NCBI GenBank assembly: GCA_964515235.1
Contig: CAZEVO010000010.1
Location: forward strand, 1-59,187
Length of the DNA: 59,187 nucleotides
From: OPU3-GD-OMZ sp964515235
GTDB taxonomy: Bacteria; Pseudomonadota; Gammaproteobacteria; Methylococcales; Methylomonadaceae
Direction of reading: 5' to 3'
Positions 1 to 9,258 of the stretch are shown piece by piece. The notes under the pieces were generated by a model. That model saw only the letters and a program-made list of their open reading frames with translations. It made no database searches and was not told the DNA's origin. The translations under genes were made by a program, and so were the position numbers. Each line of letters opens with the position of its first letter. Position 1 is the stretch's first letter.

Positions 1-30
1 TTTAACATAAGTTATTGTTTTTACATAAAG

Positions 31-54
31 AAAAAGCCGTCCTAGGACGGCTTT
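31..54 (-). terminator. Terminator downstream of ssrA
   Basis: A perfect palindrome (aaagccgtcc/ggacggcttt) lies just beyond the 3' end of the tmRNA. Read on the minus strand, the GC-rich stem is followed by a short T-rich stretch (tttttcttt). This fits a Rho-independent terminator for ssrA. Confidence 0.75.
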
Positions 55-65
55 GGATGTTGAAT

Positions 66-442
66 TGGTGGAGGCGGGGGGAATCGAACCCCCGTCCGCA
101 AACACTCCGCCATAAGGTCTACATGCTTATCCCGTGCTTTTGTTTAACTGATAGCTACCCGACAGGCCAAGAAAACTATCAGCGATTTCGATTAAGTTTA
201 ACGCTTCCAGCTACGAACGAAGCCTTGGCGCGATCTTATGTGAGATGACCTCTGAGTGTTCCGAAGAACTCTGTCCGCATAAGCACACACAGTCAGAGGA
301 ATGGTGCTGGTTTTACGCAGCTAAAGCCATTGAGTAGTTTTCGTCATTTGCGAATACTTTAAGTTCAGTAGATTTTACGAGGTGTACCGTCCTCGGCATG
401 CACTCAAGGTTTTGCTATCCACGTCGAAGCCATGTCGCCCCC
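66..442 (-). ncRNA. ssrA: tmRNA (transfer-messenger RNA)
   Basis: This RNA rescues stalled ribosomes and appends a degradation tag. The minus strand starts with GGGGGCGACATGGC and ends with a T-arm (GGTTCGATTCC) and CGCCTCCACCA. The 5' GGGGGCG pairs with 3' CGCCTCC to form the acceptor stem, including one G-U pair, and CCA is encoded. The tag reading frame lies at 351-313 on the minus strand and encodes ANDENYSMALAA followed by a TAA stop, a typical gammaproteobacterial tag with the LAA end recognised by ClpXP. SspB, the adaptor for such tags, is encoded at 46213-46584. A candidate -10 (TAGAAT) lies about 17-22 bases upstream of the mature 5' end, allowing a short precursor leader. Ends were set by acceptor-stem pairing. 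Confidence 0.95.
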
Positions 443-554
443 TTTATTGCCTGAATAATTCTACAGTATGCATTGATTTGATTCTATTAAATTATTTAAA
501 TTCAAATATAATAGCATCAGTTTTTTACTGGCTACCATTCACCGAAAACAACTT

Positions 555-1319
555 ATGAAAAAACCTGTTATCTATGCTCTCGACTTTGATGGTGTCATCT
601 GCGACAGCGCTATTGAAACCGGTATTACAGGCTGGAAAGCCGCCACCAGAATATGGCCTGAGATGGAAGACCCTCTTCCAAGAACAGAATTAATAAACCA
701 ATTTCGCTTGGCTCGCCCGGTCATTGAAACAGGATTTGAGGCCATTTTGATCATGCGCCTTCTTTACTTAGGACAAAGCATTGAATCTATTATTAACAAC
801 TTCAACACTCTTAAACAACAAACCATTACGGACTCTAAGCAAACTCCTGAGACCCTAAAAAAATTATTTGGTAATACTCGTGACCACTGGATTAAAAACA
901 ACCTAGACGAGTGGCTAGCCATGAATCCACTTTTCCCAAGCATACGTGAAAAACTAAAAAATCTGCCTCTCCACTCTTGGGTAATTGTCACCACAAAACA
1001 GGAACGCTTTGTTAGCCAAATACTAGCGGCTAATGAAATTGATTTACCCAGCGACTATATCTATGGCTTAGATCGGCAAATGAGTAAAGAAACCATTCTT
1101 AGTAAACTACTCGAAAGTAACCCACTACAAAGTATTCATTTTGTCGAAGATCGACTACCCACTTTGCTAAATGTCATTACAAACAATCAGCTTTCAACAC
1201 TCACCTTGTCGTTTGCTTTGTGGGGTTACAATACTACTGAAGACAAATCTGAAGCCAAGGCTCAAAAACGTATTCAGTTAATCACGATTGACCAATTTCT
1301 TTTAGATACAGAAACTTAA
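555..1319 (+). CDS. HAD-superfamily hydrolase (phosphatase-like)
   Basis: A predicted soluble phosphohydrolase of 254 residues. Motif I of the haloacid dehalogenase fold is clear at residues 9-15 (LDFDGVI; DxDG with the nucleophile aspartate). Motif II is probably the VTT near residue 145, and the motif IV acidic region is VEDRLPT near 197-203. A large insertion between motifs I and II would form a cap domain. The substrate cannot be read from the sequence. It stands alone, divergent from ssrA and convergent with the GTPase genes. The start is the first ATG, only a few residues before motif I; no strong ribosome binding site is visible. Confidence 0.8.
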   Translation: MKKPVIYALDFDGVICDSAIETGITGWKAATRIWPEMEDPLPRTELINQFRLARPVIETGFEAILIMRLLYLGQSIESIINNFNTLKQQTITDSKQTPETLKKLFGNTRDHWIKNNLDEWLAMNPLFPSIREKLKNLPLHSWVIVTTKQERFVSQILAANEIDLPSDYIYGLDRQMSKETILSKLLESNPLQSIHFVEDRLPTLLNVITNNQLSTLTLSFALWGYNTTEDKSEAKAQKRIQLITIDQFLLDTET

Positions 1320-1351
1320 ATACCTAGCCTCTAATTCTTAATCCTGTAGCG

Positions 1352-2998
1352 TTATTTTTTACCTGCTATCAACATTCGCGAAAGCGTTCTATTCTCAACT
1401 TTTTGCGGTCTCTCTTTAACACTCCCACACTGTTGAATTAGTGTCTCTACCTCTGTACGAATAATCCCTCTTGTTTCGTTATTTTCCGCAAGTACTTTCA
1501 GCACTTCAGTACTCAACGAAGCAAGTCCTTTTCTTAATCCAATTGTTAATCCTTTAAGCGCAACTTTCTCCATAGATGGTTTTAATTGCTTTTGAATAAA
1601 AAAAGGTAATAACCAAGTAATCGAAATTAATAATGTACTATGAATCGCAAAATCAGTTCCAAGATAGGCTCGCTCCGTTACCCCGCTCTGATAATAACCC
1701 TCGAATATCTGATAGCCCACCCAACCCATAGCAGACAAGGGTAATACAGCACCCAGAAAGGAAAACAACTTCAAAAAAAATCGTTGCACGCTATTACCAG
1801 GTTTAACTAAAGCATCTCGAACACTCAATTCAACAATTGCTTCCATTTTACTTTTAGCCGCGGTACGTAGTGGTTGCAGTTGTCTTCTAAACGGCGCCAA
1901 TGCTAAGCCTTGATCATCCGCTATTAAAATCAACTGATCTAATTCATCCTCATAACGACTTTGCGCCCATTCATCCCAAAACTCAGTTTTAACCGTTTTT
2001 TTAGGCTCTTCACGCTCTTGCTTTCGACGAAACAACCCTTCAAATAGATGACTCTCTTTCTCGGCATAATCCGCTGACATACATTGAATTGGCCAAACCA
2101 TTCCTTTTTCAAGTATCTCTTCATTTCGATGCCAATTAACCAGCCAACTATCATTCAATTGCTGATGCGCCTCATCAGTGCCAAAACGAACCAAACAAGA
2201 CTCTAAACGCTGTTTCAAGTCAGCTCTTTTTATCTGTAAACTCCGGTATTCAATTTCAGCAATTGATTGACGATTTGCTAATTGGTGAATAGTACTTCCT
2301 AATCGCTTAAACTCATCTTTCTCAGTATTACTATTTTCACCAACACAAATCGTCTTGATAATAATAGGATCATTAAAACCCGCCCCTTGTAACTGCTTCA
2401 CAAAATCAACCTGTTGCTCAGGCTGTCCCCGATCAGACTGATTCATGACAAATAACCAAGCGTGTTTACCTCCCTCGGCTAATAATACTTGCCAAGCTCT
2501 GTTATCACGGTAACGTTCAGGACTAACCACATAAACCAAAACATCAATATGCGCCAACCATTCAAGAACCAATGCCTTATTTTCGATTTCCGTACTGTCC
2601 ATATCTGGCATATCAACCCACATCACATCTTTATGGGCATCATCATGATGCGGAGCCGTCCTGACTTTATCAATTGGTAAATGTTCTGGAAATTGTTGTA
2701 ATGCAACTGACTGATGATAAAACAATGTTACTTCTCGGGAAGTCGGACGCTCTACCCCAGTTCTGGCAATATCCTTTCCTGCCAAACGATTAATCAGTGT
2801 ACTCTTTCCAACGCCAGTTCCACCTAAAAAAGCAACAATCAACGGTCGCTGTCCAGCATTCGAAAATAAAGCCTGCGCACTATTAATTTCAGCCTCTGAT
2901 AATTTCTGAGCTTCTAGCTGACTCAACCAACCCGAGTCTAGGGCTTGCTCACTCCATTTTTTTGATTTTCGTACCAGTTCAGAATAATCGTAATCCAT
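1352..2998 (-). CDS. Membrane-associated dynamin-like/Era-like GTPase
   Basis: A 548-residue GTPase of unknown role. The G1 P-loop GGTGVGKST is at residues 59-67, the G3-like DMPD at 129-132 and the G4-like NQSD at 186-189 (NKxD with Q for K). A long helical region follows. Near the C-terminus two hydrophobic segments (about 408-432 and 450-468) could form a membrane hairpin, and a short helical tail ends the protein. This layout (GTPase head, helices, membrane hairpin) resembles bacterial dynamin-like proteins, but assignment to a named family is not secure. Its start overlaps the end of the upstream GTPase gene by 20 bases, so the two are almost certainly co-translated. Its 3' end converges on the HAD gene. 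Confidence 0.75.
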   Translation of the reverse strand: MDYDYSELVRKSKKWSEQALDSGWLSQLEAQKLSEAEINSAQALFSNAGQRPLIVAFLGGTGVGKSTLINRLAGKDIARTGVERPTSREVTLFYHQSVALQQFPEHLPIDKVRTAPHHDDAHKDVMWVDMPDMDSTEIENKALVLEWLAHIDVLVYVVSPERYRDNRAWQVLLAEGGKHAWLFVMNQSDRGQPEQQVDFVKQLQGAGFNDPIIIKTICVGENSNTEKDEFKRLGSTIHQLANRQSIAEIEYRSLQIKRADLKQRLESCLVRFGTDEAHQQLNDSWLVNWHRNEEILEKGMVWPIQCMSADYAEKESHLFEGLFRRKQEREEPKKTVKTEFWDEWAQSRYEDELDQLILIADDQGLALAPFRRQLQPLRTAAKSKMEAIVELSVRDALVKPGNSVQRFFLKLFSFLGAVLPLSAMGWVGYQIFEGYYQSGVTERAYLGTDFAIHSTLLISITWLLPFFIQKQLKPSMEKVALKGLTIGLRKGLASLSTEVLKVLAENNETRGIIRTEVETLIQQCGSVKERPQKVENRTLSRMLIAGKK

Positions 2999-4748
2999 GC
3001 TTCTTCTCTTTTAACTGCTGTTCAACCTGCTCAACTTGATCTAACGGAATATTAAAACGGTTTTTCTGTTCCATTTGTTCCGGCAGTCGCGACATTGGAA
3101 CTGTTATAGATTCTATAAACAACTGTTGTTTCACAGTGGCTAACTGTTTTTGTTTTAACTCCATTTCAAGTCTACCAATATAGCTACCCAATGCGCTTTC
3201 AGCTAACAATGATGTGACCGATAACATCAATGGCGTAATCACTAAATCCTGCAACCCAATACCTCCCGTTTTAATTGCCAATGCAACAGCAGCAGAGTCA
3301 GTAGTAATCCGAGTGGCTCGTAAACTATTTAAAACAGCCGGTTGATCTTGCAACTTACGGTATAACCGTTGCGCAAAATTCTCTACTTCACTTTGAAAAT
3401 CTTCCTGATAGTCTAATGCCGCCTGACTAAACCCTTCCAAAATTCCTTGACGATTTAACCGCATAATGGCGTTCATTTCTTTCCACCACTGCGCCCTTTC
3501 AGGCTCATCATCAATCTGATCGATAATCTTTTCAGAAACCTGAATCAAAAAATGCTCAGCTTTTTGATTAAGTAAATTAATTTCTTGGTTTACATCAGAG
3601 TTATCATTTCCACCTTTACCTCGTCGACCTAATCTAAAAATCTGGCGAACAGGCCAAGTTAAAACTCGACGTATTTTACTCAAAACCTTTGCTAATCCGG
3701 GAATTTCCAGTAACGTCAGCAATTCTAGCAAGGCATTTTGAAATGTCTCATAATGGTGCGGATGTTCTAAATAATCACGCTCATATTGGGCCAGCGCCTC
3801 TTTACCTGCTTGCTCTAACAACTGGCTCCAGGTTTTTAATGCTGCGGCCTCTTCTCTAATAGGTGCCAACCAGCCTTTCCAATGCTGATTTAAATAAGCC
3901 CTCTCAAAACTTGCCTGATCAGAAGGCTTACGTTGATTCACAGCCGTTATAAATGCGCGTTTGGCCAGTTCAAATTCGGTTTGTGGCCAAGCCTCCAACT
4001 GTCCAGAAGGTTGATAATTAAGCGGTATCATAACAGGTACCGCATCTTTTCTAACTTGTCGCCATTTGTCAGTCAATGACGACAGGACCGCCTGCTGGCT
4101 ATCGGGCACTAATTTATTAACAACAATAATTGTTGGTAAGTTTAACGGCTCTAGCAATGCCAGCATTTCCCAAACAGACTGGTCTGCATATTTCTCTTTA
4201 CTCACAACCAGTACGATTATATCGGCTAGCCCGACAGTAGTTAAAACACCTTCGCGATAACCGGTTGCATCAATCGAGTCAAAATCTGGTAAATCCCACA
4301 GTAGACAATCAGGTAATGGCGTGGGCGGCCGTTTATCGGCCTGCGTTAACGAATACGCATTATAATCTTGGGCATTCAAATCCTTCATTTCAACACATCT
4401 GAAAGCACTAAAATGAGCCTCTAACCATCTCTGTTCTTGATCTGAAACACCCGCTAGAAACCCTTGTGGATGTACCGTATACCCTGCCAAAGCACTTACA
4501 CCTGCAAGTTTATTATTTAACAATAAGTTAACAATGGAGCTTTTACCAACCTGAGTTGGGCCAATAACTGCAACCTGTAATGCTCGTGCCGAATGCGTTG
4601 AAATTAATTGTCCCTTCTTAAGAAAAGACTCTGCTAAGATCAGTTGCTCGATCCGTTGTTGATAAAGAGTAACTTGCGTATCATCAGAAACCTGATAGGT
4701 TATAAGATTCAAATAACGATTCTTTAGTAATTGAATAAAATCCAACAT
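2979..4748 (-). CDS. Membrane-associated GTPase, partner of the downstream GTPase
   Basis: A 589-residue protein, first gene of a two-gene operon. The P-loop GPTQVGKSS is at residues 63-71 and the G3-like DLPD at 152-155. G4 appears as NKLV followed by PD (211-216), a relaxed NKxD. The remainder is mostly helical with a basic stretch near 370-385, and a hydrophobic region (about 490-530) could contact or enter the membrane. It is related in layout to its neighbour at 1352-2998 but diverged, suggesting an unequal pair that may form heteromers as known for tandem bacterial dynamin-like proteins (inference). The ATG start sits 145 bases from the divergent lipoprotein gene. Confidence 0.75.
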   Translation of the reverse strand: MLDFIQLLKNRYLNLITYQVSDDTQVTLYQQRIEQLILAESFLKKGQLISTHSARALQVAVIGPTQVGKSSIVNLLLNNKLAGVSALAGYTVHPQGFLAGVSDQEQRWLEAHFSAFRCVEMKDLNAQDYNAYSLTQADKRPPTPLPDCLLWDLPDFDSIDATGYREGVLTTVGLADIIVLVVSKEKYADQSVWEMLALLEPLNLPTIIVVNKLVPDSQQAVLSSLTDKWRQVRKDAVPVMIPLNYQPSGQLEAWPQTEFELAKRAFITAVNQRKPSDQASFERAYLNQHWKGWLAPIREEAAALKTWSQLLEQAGKEALAQYERDYLEHPHHYETFQNALLELLTLLEIPGLAKVLSKIRRVLTWPVRQIFRLGRRGKGGNDNSDVNQEINLLNQKAEHFLIQVSEKIIDQIDDEPERAQWWKEMNAIMRLNRQGILEGFSQAALDYQEDFQSEVENFAQRLYRKLQDQPAVLNSLRATRITTDSAAVALAIKTGGIGLQDLVITPLMLSVTSLLAESALGSYIGRLEMELKQKQLATVKQQLFIESITVPMSRLPEQMEQKNRFNIPLDQVEQVEQQLKEKKHGLRLF

Positions 4749-4893
4749 AGATTGTTTAGTAATACTTATAATAAAATGCTAATTTACTTTGTTAAGAATC
4801 CAAAGTTAGCGATCAGTTTAGCGTAAAATAGCGTAACGTTCATAAAAACCGGTCTAATTTAATAATAACTAAATAAATGCATGAGGTAATGCC

Positions 4894-5328
4894 ATGAAAA
4901 AACTCTTTATCCTTTTAATCTACTTAACTGCCATGCTGAGTATCGGTTGCAGTGGAGAGAGACAAATTAATGGCCGTACAAGTAAACTAGCCTTTAAGTC
5001 TGTCCGCGTCATGAAAGAATATCTACCTAAACGTCAAAAACTAGAATTTGAAATAGCTTTCTGGACTATGAAAAATGGTTTTGAAAAAAATTCAGACTTT
5101 TTAGATGCGGTTGACGGCAATACTAGTGCCGAGCTTATTGCAGCCGGTAAAGCCAAATTTATTGAATTACAAGAATCAGGTCGACCTGAATATACTAAAT
5201 TTGCTGATTGGGATGCGATGATTAAGTCCTATGAAGAAGAGCGGTTTGAACAAGATATGAATCAGGCAAAAGATAAAGAAAAGCTTAAAAAGGACAGCAT
5301 GAACAACGTTTTATATGATTTACATTAA
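4894..5328 (+). CDS. Small predicted lipoprotein
   Basis: A 144-residue secreted lipoprotein of unknown function. The N-terminus has basic residues, a hydrophobic core and a lipobox LSIGC with the lipidated cysteine at position 19. The residue after Cys is serine, so outer-membrane sorting would be expected by the +2 rule. The mature part is short, charged and largely helical (ending in a Lys/Glu-rich helix). It resembles small uncharacterised gammaproteobacterial lipoproteins annotated as DUF6694, but I cannot confirm this. It is a single gene, with its own promoter region shared divergently with the GTPase pair and a strong terminator just downstream. Confidence 0.75.
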   Translation: MKKLFILLIYLTAMLSIGCSGERQINGRTSKLAFKSVRVMKEYLPKRQKLEFEIAFWTMKNGFEKNSDFLDAVDGNTSAELIAAGKAKFIELQESGRPEYTKFADWDAMIKSYEEERFEQDMNQAKDKEKLKKDSMNNVLYDLH

Positions 5329-5340
5329 TTCAATGATTTG

Positions 5341-5367
5341 AAAAAAGGAGCTTCGGCTCCTTTTTTT
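5341..5367. terminator. Bidirectional Rho-independent terminator
   Basis: The stem ggagc/gctcc with a TTCG tetraloop (5347-5360) is flanked by six A upstream and seven T downstream. It works for the lipoprotein gene on the plus strand and, by symmetry, for the DUF2959 gene that ends 10 bases further on the minus strand. Confidence 0.9.
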
Positions 5368-5376
5368 CCATGTCAC

Positions 5377-6090
5377 CTACTTTGAGTGAGGTATCGATTT
5401 TTGTTCAACTAAGGTAAATACAAAATCATTTGCTTCCGTAATAGACTTCTCCATTGCTGCTATCAACTGAGCAATATCAAATCCAATGATAGCTAACTCT
5501 TGCTGCAACGCAGCTATCGCTTGTGCATTAAGATTATGCTTCATAAATAACACCTGATCTCTAAATGCTAACAAAACGGGCTTTACTCGCATCTCGGCCT
5601 GCTTCATTGCTTTAATTAAACGTTTATAATGTAATTTAGTGATTTTTAACTGCTGCCGGCTATGCGCCTTCAAAGACCTGTTAGTATAAAGATCGAGCTC
5701 TTGTTCCCACTCTTTAAATAATGCTTCGCTTACCTCTTCAATTGCACTTATTTTATCGTGAACAGCGATTGAACAGGCCTCACTTTTATCATAATGACGC
5801 TTGAGTTCACGATAACAATCACCTAATCCAGCTTCGTCAACACGAACAATTTGCTTAAAATTATCCAAAGCATCAGTAAACTGATCTCTAGTTTCTTTTA
5901 AGCTATCACTGGCCTCCTCTACTCTGGAAACCACAATATCTCTTTTGTGTTGCCCAACAGACTCCCGGGCACGATAAATAACCTGTCTGTATTGCTTCGT
6001 TAAAAATTGTACCATTAACAATACGGGTTTCTTGGTCAATTGTTCTGCAACTGTCAAGGTAGTGACTGGCTTTTTGCTGGAGTAGCTCAT
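5377..6090 (-). CDS. DUF2959-like coiled-coil protein
   Basis: A 237-residue, almost entirely helical protein with features of the DUF2959 family, such as VSRVEEASDSLKETRDQFTDAL at 54-75 and a C-terminal helix containing EANDFV. Family members I know of are usually exported or lipid-anchored. This one has no signal peptide or lipobox and should be cytoplasmic. It starts 9 bases after the kinase gene at 6100, so it is the last gene of the presumed methylofuran operon and shares its terminator with the lipoprotein gene. No enzymatic motif is visible. A function in C1 cofactor synthesis is suggested only by position and may be incidental. Confidence 0.65.
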   Translation of the reverse strand: MSYSSKKPVTTLTVAEQLTKKPVLLMVQFLTKQYRQVIYRARESVGQHKRDIVVSRVEEASDSLKETRDQFTDALDNFKQIVRVDEAGLGDCYRELKRHYDKSEACSIAVHDKISAIEEVSEALFKEWEQELDLYTNRSLKAHSRQQLKITKLHYKRLIKAMKQAEMRVKPVLLAFRDQVLFMKHNLNAQAIAALQQELAIIGFDIAQLIAAMEKSITEANDFVFTLVEQKSIPHSK

Positions 6091-6099
6091 GGGTTTAAT

Positions 6100-6681
6100 T
6101 CAAATATTTTGTAGCAATTCAGGAAGCAATAGAAAGTCATCTTTGTGACTCAATGTTAAATCAAAATTATTGTTTTTAATATACCGACTGAATGCCTTAT
6201 CTGCAATCTCTTGTTCAACCAGTTCTGTCACCGTTATATTTTGAGACACCCGTACTGATTTAACCAGTATCAATTGCTTTACAGCCAAGACCTGAGCAAT
6301 TACGACCGATAAACTATCAGAAGTAACATCCCATGAATGCGGCACCTTATGCTGATCAAGCCATTGTAATGTCGGCGACCAAACCGGCACTTTACCTTGT
6401 TCAAAGATTATTTTTATCTCTTCAACCGAAGTCGCAACCTGTACGGAACGATGTAATCCAGAATACAAAACCGCCATATTCTGCATAGTCATAATAGCCA
6501 TTTCATGCGCCACTGAATCATTGAATTGCCAATACGCTTGCAGCTTTCTGACGTGATCAGCCAAAACGCCCCCTCCAGGGACAATCACTATACGTTCCTT
6601 AGGCAACTCAACAACAGCCTTTATCCAACCATAAAGTTCTGGGGATTCCGAAAAACTCCCTCCCAGTTTAATAACCCGCAT
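6100..6681 (-). CDS. Amino acid kinase family protein, MfnE-like
   Basis: A small (193-residue) member of the aspartokinase/uridylate kinase fold. The N-terminal KLGGS (5-9) and VPGGG (34-38) loops bind ATP phosphates in this fold. Further on, DVTSDSLSVVIAQ matches the conserved ribose/metal-binding region. In archaea the related MfnE phosphorylates aminomethylfuranmethanol phosphate to the diphosphate in methanofuran synthesis. Small kinases of this family accompany H4MPT genes in methylotrophs, so the same role for methylofuran is the best reading. The ATG was chosen over a TTG one codon upstream. It lies between pabB (40-base gap) and the DUF2959 gene (9-base gap), so it is probably in one transcript with them. 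Confidence 0.72.
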   Translation of the reverse strand: MRVIKLGGSFSESPELYGWIKAVVELPKERIVIVPGGGVLADHVRKLQAYWQFNDSVAHEMAIMTMQNMAVLYSGLHRSVQVATSVEEIKIIFEQGKVPVWSPTLQWLDQHKVPHSWDVTSDSLSVVIAQVLAVKQLILVKSVRVSQNITVTELVEQEIADKAFSRYIKNNNFDLTLSHKDDFLLLPELLQNI

Positions 6682-6721
6682 CAAAATTATGGCTTCAACA
6701 ACTCACGCTGCACCATAACGT

Positions 6722-8104
6722 TCAATGCTTTAGCTGTTCTAATAAATTGAAAATTGCCTGTGCTTTATCAAAACACTCCTGATATTCCGCCTCAAGCTCA
6801 GAATCATTCACAATACCTCCACCAGCCCAAAAGCGTAAGTTATTTTTGGAATACACTAACGTTCGGATGGCAATATTAGTATCCATATTGCCATTATAAC
6901 CAATATACCCAATAGATCCGCAATAAGCACCTCTGCAATTTGGCTCCAGTTCTTCAATTATTTCCATAGCCCTAATTTTAGGGGCCCCAGTAATAGAACC
7001 ACCAGGAAAACAACCCCTTAACAAATCCAATGCATGTAGTCCCGCGTCGAGTTGTCCTTCTACTGTACTGACTAAATGGTGTACCGTCGCAAAGCTTTCG
7101 ACTGCAAATAATGCTGGGACATTAACCGAACCTGCCTTACAGCTTTTACTAATATCGTTACGGAGCAAATCAACAATCATTAAATTCTCTGCTCGGTCTT
7201 TTAAACTATTTAGCAATGCCTCAATTTGTGCTTCATTCTCTAAAACATCTACCTTTCTAGCAATGGTTCCTTTAATTGGCTTCGTTTCGACTCGACCGTT
7301 ATCGACACTCAAAAAACGTTCAGGTGAAGAACTCAGAATTTGCACATCGGGTAAATTCAAATATGCACAATAAGGTGCTGAATTAATACTTCGCAACCGT
7401 AAATAAGCCTCCCAAGCACTTCCCTCACATTGACAGCTAAATCGTTGCGCTAGATTAACCTGATAACAATCACCTTCCTTCAAATAAGTTTTTATTTGAT
7501 CAAAAGCCGCGCCATATTGAGCCGCTGTCATATTCGATTGAATTTCACCTAACACCTTAAAGTCAGGAATACACTCCGGTTCATGCCGTGAACTAAATTG
7601 ACTAATTAATGCATCCCAATTATTCGTTGTCTTCGTCGACATACCTTGACTGACCAACCAACTTTGCTGTTTTTTATGATCAACAATCACAGCCCAATCA
7701 TAGATACCCACAGCCATTTCAGGCGTATTCTCAGCATCAATTGCAATTGCCGGCAAAGATTCTAATCGCCGCGATAAATCATATGAAAAATAACCCATAG
7801 CACCCCCGCTAAAAGGCACAATATCACTATCACATTTCCTGGCTAACAAGCATTGCTTTATCAGCAAAAAAGGGTCTTCTTCACTAATTCTCTCACCTTG
7901 CTCATCAATAATGGTTGTTTTCAACCCTCGAGTCACTAAAGTGCAAACGGGGTCAGAGACAATAATATCAAATCGTCCCAATCTTGACCCCTGGTCACCA
8001 CTGTCTAAAAACATAGACCATGGCCTATTTGCCAATGGTGAAAAAACATCTGCACTATCTGGATAATAAGGTAACTGATGTATAAGAGGTTTAGGTAAGG
8101 ACAT
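6722..8104 (-). CDS. pabB: Aminodeoxychorismate synthase component I
   Basis: Converts chorismate plus ammonia (from a PabA partner, not encoded here) to 4-amino-4-deoxychorismate, the precursor of p-aminobenzoate. The 460-residue protein has the chorismate-binding domain in its C-terminal half. The key PIKGT motif at 276-280 has the active-site lysine typical of PabB, where TrpE has PIAGT. DLLRNDIS and PGGSITGAPKIRAMEIIEELE-type signatures follow. The ATG at 8104 was preferred to a TTG two codons earlier. pABA is a building block of both folate and H4MPT (the substrate of beta-RFAP synthase), which explains its place among C1-carrier genes. Confidence 0.9.
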   Translation of the reverse strand: MSLPKPLIHQLPYYPDSADVFSPLANRPWSMFLDSGDQGSRLGRFDIIVSDPVCTLVTRGLKTTIIDEQGERISEEDPFLLIKQCLLARKCDSDIVPFSGGAMGYFSYDLSRRLESLPAIAIDAENTPEMAVGIYDWAVIVDHKKQQSWLVSQGMSTKTTNNWDALISQFSSRHEPECIPDFKVLGEIQSNMTAAQYGAAFDQIKTYLKEGDCYQVNLAQRFSCQCEGSAWEAYLRLRSINSAPYCAYLNLPDVQILSSSPERFLSVDNGRVETKPIKGTIARKVDVLENEAQIEALLNSLKDRAENLMIVDLLRNDISKSCKAGSVNVPALFAVESFATVHHLVSTVEGQLDAGLHALDLLRGCFPGGSITGAPKIRAMEIIEELEPNCRGAYCGSIGYIGYNGNMDTNIAIRTLVYSKNNLRFWAGGGIVNDSELEAEYQECFDKAQAIFNLLEQLKH

Positions 8105-8196
8105 TAACAATGTTTCACAATAAAAAAAGGCGTGTTTAACCGGTAAAATTGTAACATGCTATTTAAAACAGATAGTAAAACTGATTAACACTTCAC

Positions 8197-9258
8197 TCAA
8201 CTCACACCTGCCTTATGCTGGTTCCATAACTTTGCAACAGCAACTGCAGGAGCACAGTCAGAAAAACTAATACCCGACTCATTCTGGGGGTACACAGTAA
8301 AAAAATCATTAAAATCTAAATACTCAAAAGCCATTTGTTCCGCTATTTCCCGGACTAAAAAACGACCCACACCAGCACCGACCAAAGATTTTTTAACCTC
8401 ACCAGAACCTTCAAGCCATTGTTTTTCTATCGCACATTGAATCCTCAACATTTGTTGCTGTTTAAATTCCTCTGCCAATGAGTGCCAATCACTAATCGCA
8501 TAATCATTAAGATCACAGCCAATCATTCTCGCCAACCGGCGGAGACTAGCCACCTTAGTCTTATCCCCACCATCTGCAGCAGGCATTTGATCATGACTCT
8601 CATCCAAAACCCCAAGAACTCGGTAAACGTCAGCCATCGTAGCAAATTGCTCAGCCATAAGTTCGACTGTTTGTCCTTTAAACTCTATAGTCTGAGCCAT
8701 CGCCATTAGCGGTGTACGAACAATACCGGTATAAATCAACTGTTTCGAACACAAGCGCTGAAAATCGGTAATAGCATCTCCTTGAATAAGCCCTTGATTA
8801 AATATCAAAACATCTGTCGTGGTACTTCCAATATCCACAAAACAACCTGAATCCTGTTGCTCAGCACAATACCTAACACTAGCTCGCCAATTCGCCGATG
8901 CAATATGGTCAATATGCCTTGGTAAAACATCTTCTGGCTGTAAAAACAAGACATTCCCTGCATAGACCCATACCTGCCCGCCGGAAAAAATTTCTGCCAT
9001 CGTATCAATCAATTGATTTACACCTTCTTCCCGATCATCAAACAAATCCACCAACTCTCCAGTCATTGTTATGATCTGTGGCCCTGCTAAATCCCCCCAT
9101 TGCTGAACAATTTCTGTTACTGCATGTTGTAAGTGAGACAAGCCTTGCCAAAGAGGACATGGCTTTTGAATAACCTCGATAAACTGCTTATCTAAGTCCA
9201 TAAAAGCTGCTTTCACATGAGCACCGCCAATATCCCATCCTACAATCTTATTATTCAC
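8197..9258 (-). CDS. Hydantoinase/oxoprolinase-related ATPase, MfnF-like
   Basis: A 353-residue ASKHA-fold protein. Residues 7-15 (GWDIGGAHV) form the phosphate-1 loop, and CFVDIGSTTTDVLIF (about 138-152) is the second phosphate-binding strand-loop. In archaea the homologue MfnF joins the furan-amine diphosphate to glutamyl-tyramine in methanofuran synthesis. Bacterial homologues are commonly annotated as H4MPT-linked C1 transfer pathway proteins. Its start overlaps the stop of the upstream MfnD-like gene by 4 bases (translational coupling), and a MfnE-like kinase gene lies downstream. Three consecutive Mfn-type functions make a methylofuran role likely; the exact acceptor (tyrosine or tyramine based) cannot be told from sequence. 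Confidence 0.78.
   Translation of the reverse strand: MNNKIVGWDIGGAHVKAAFMDLDKQFIEVIQKPCPLWQGLSHLQHAVTEIVQQWGDLAGPQIITMTGELVDLFDDREEGVNQLIDTMAEIFSGGQVWVYAGNVLFLQPEDVLPRHIDHIASANWRASVRYCAEQQDSGCFVDIGSTTTDVLIFNQGLIQGDAITDFQRLCSKQLIYTGIVRTPLMAMAQTIEFKGQTVELMAEQFATMADVYRVLGVLDESHDQMPAADGGDKTKVASLRRLARMIGCDLNDYAISDWHSLAEEFKQQQMLRIQCAIEKQWLEGSGEVKKSLVGAGVGRFLVREIAEQMAFEYLDFNDFFTVYPQNESGISFSDCAPAVAVAKLWNQHKAGVS

Noticed and set aside
15..248. Open frame with WWRRGESNPRP-type product
   Set aside because: It is a shadow of the tmRNA acceptor and T-arm on the opposite strand, a well-known false gene.
1..442. Genomic island boundary at the ssrA 3' end
   Set aside because: tmRNA genes often serve as integration sites, but the window stops 65 bases beyond it and no integrase or direct repeat is visible.
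6722..8104. Anthranilate synthase trpE
   Set aside because: PIKGT rather than PIAGT at the active site, no trp genes nearby, and a C1-cofactor context.
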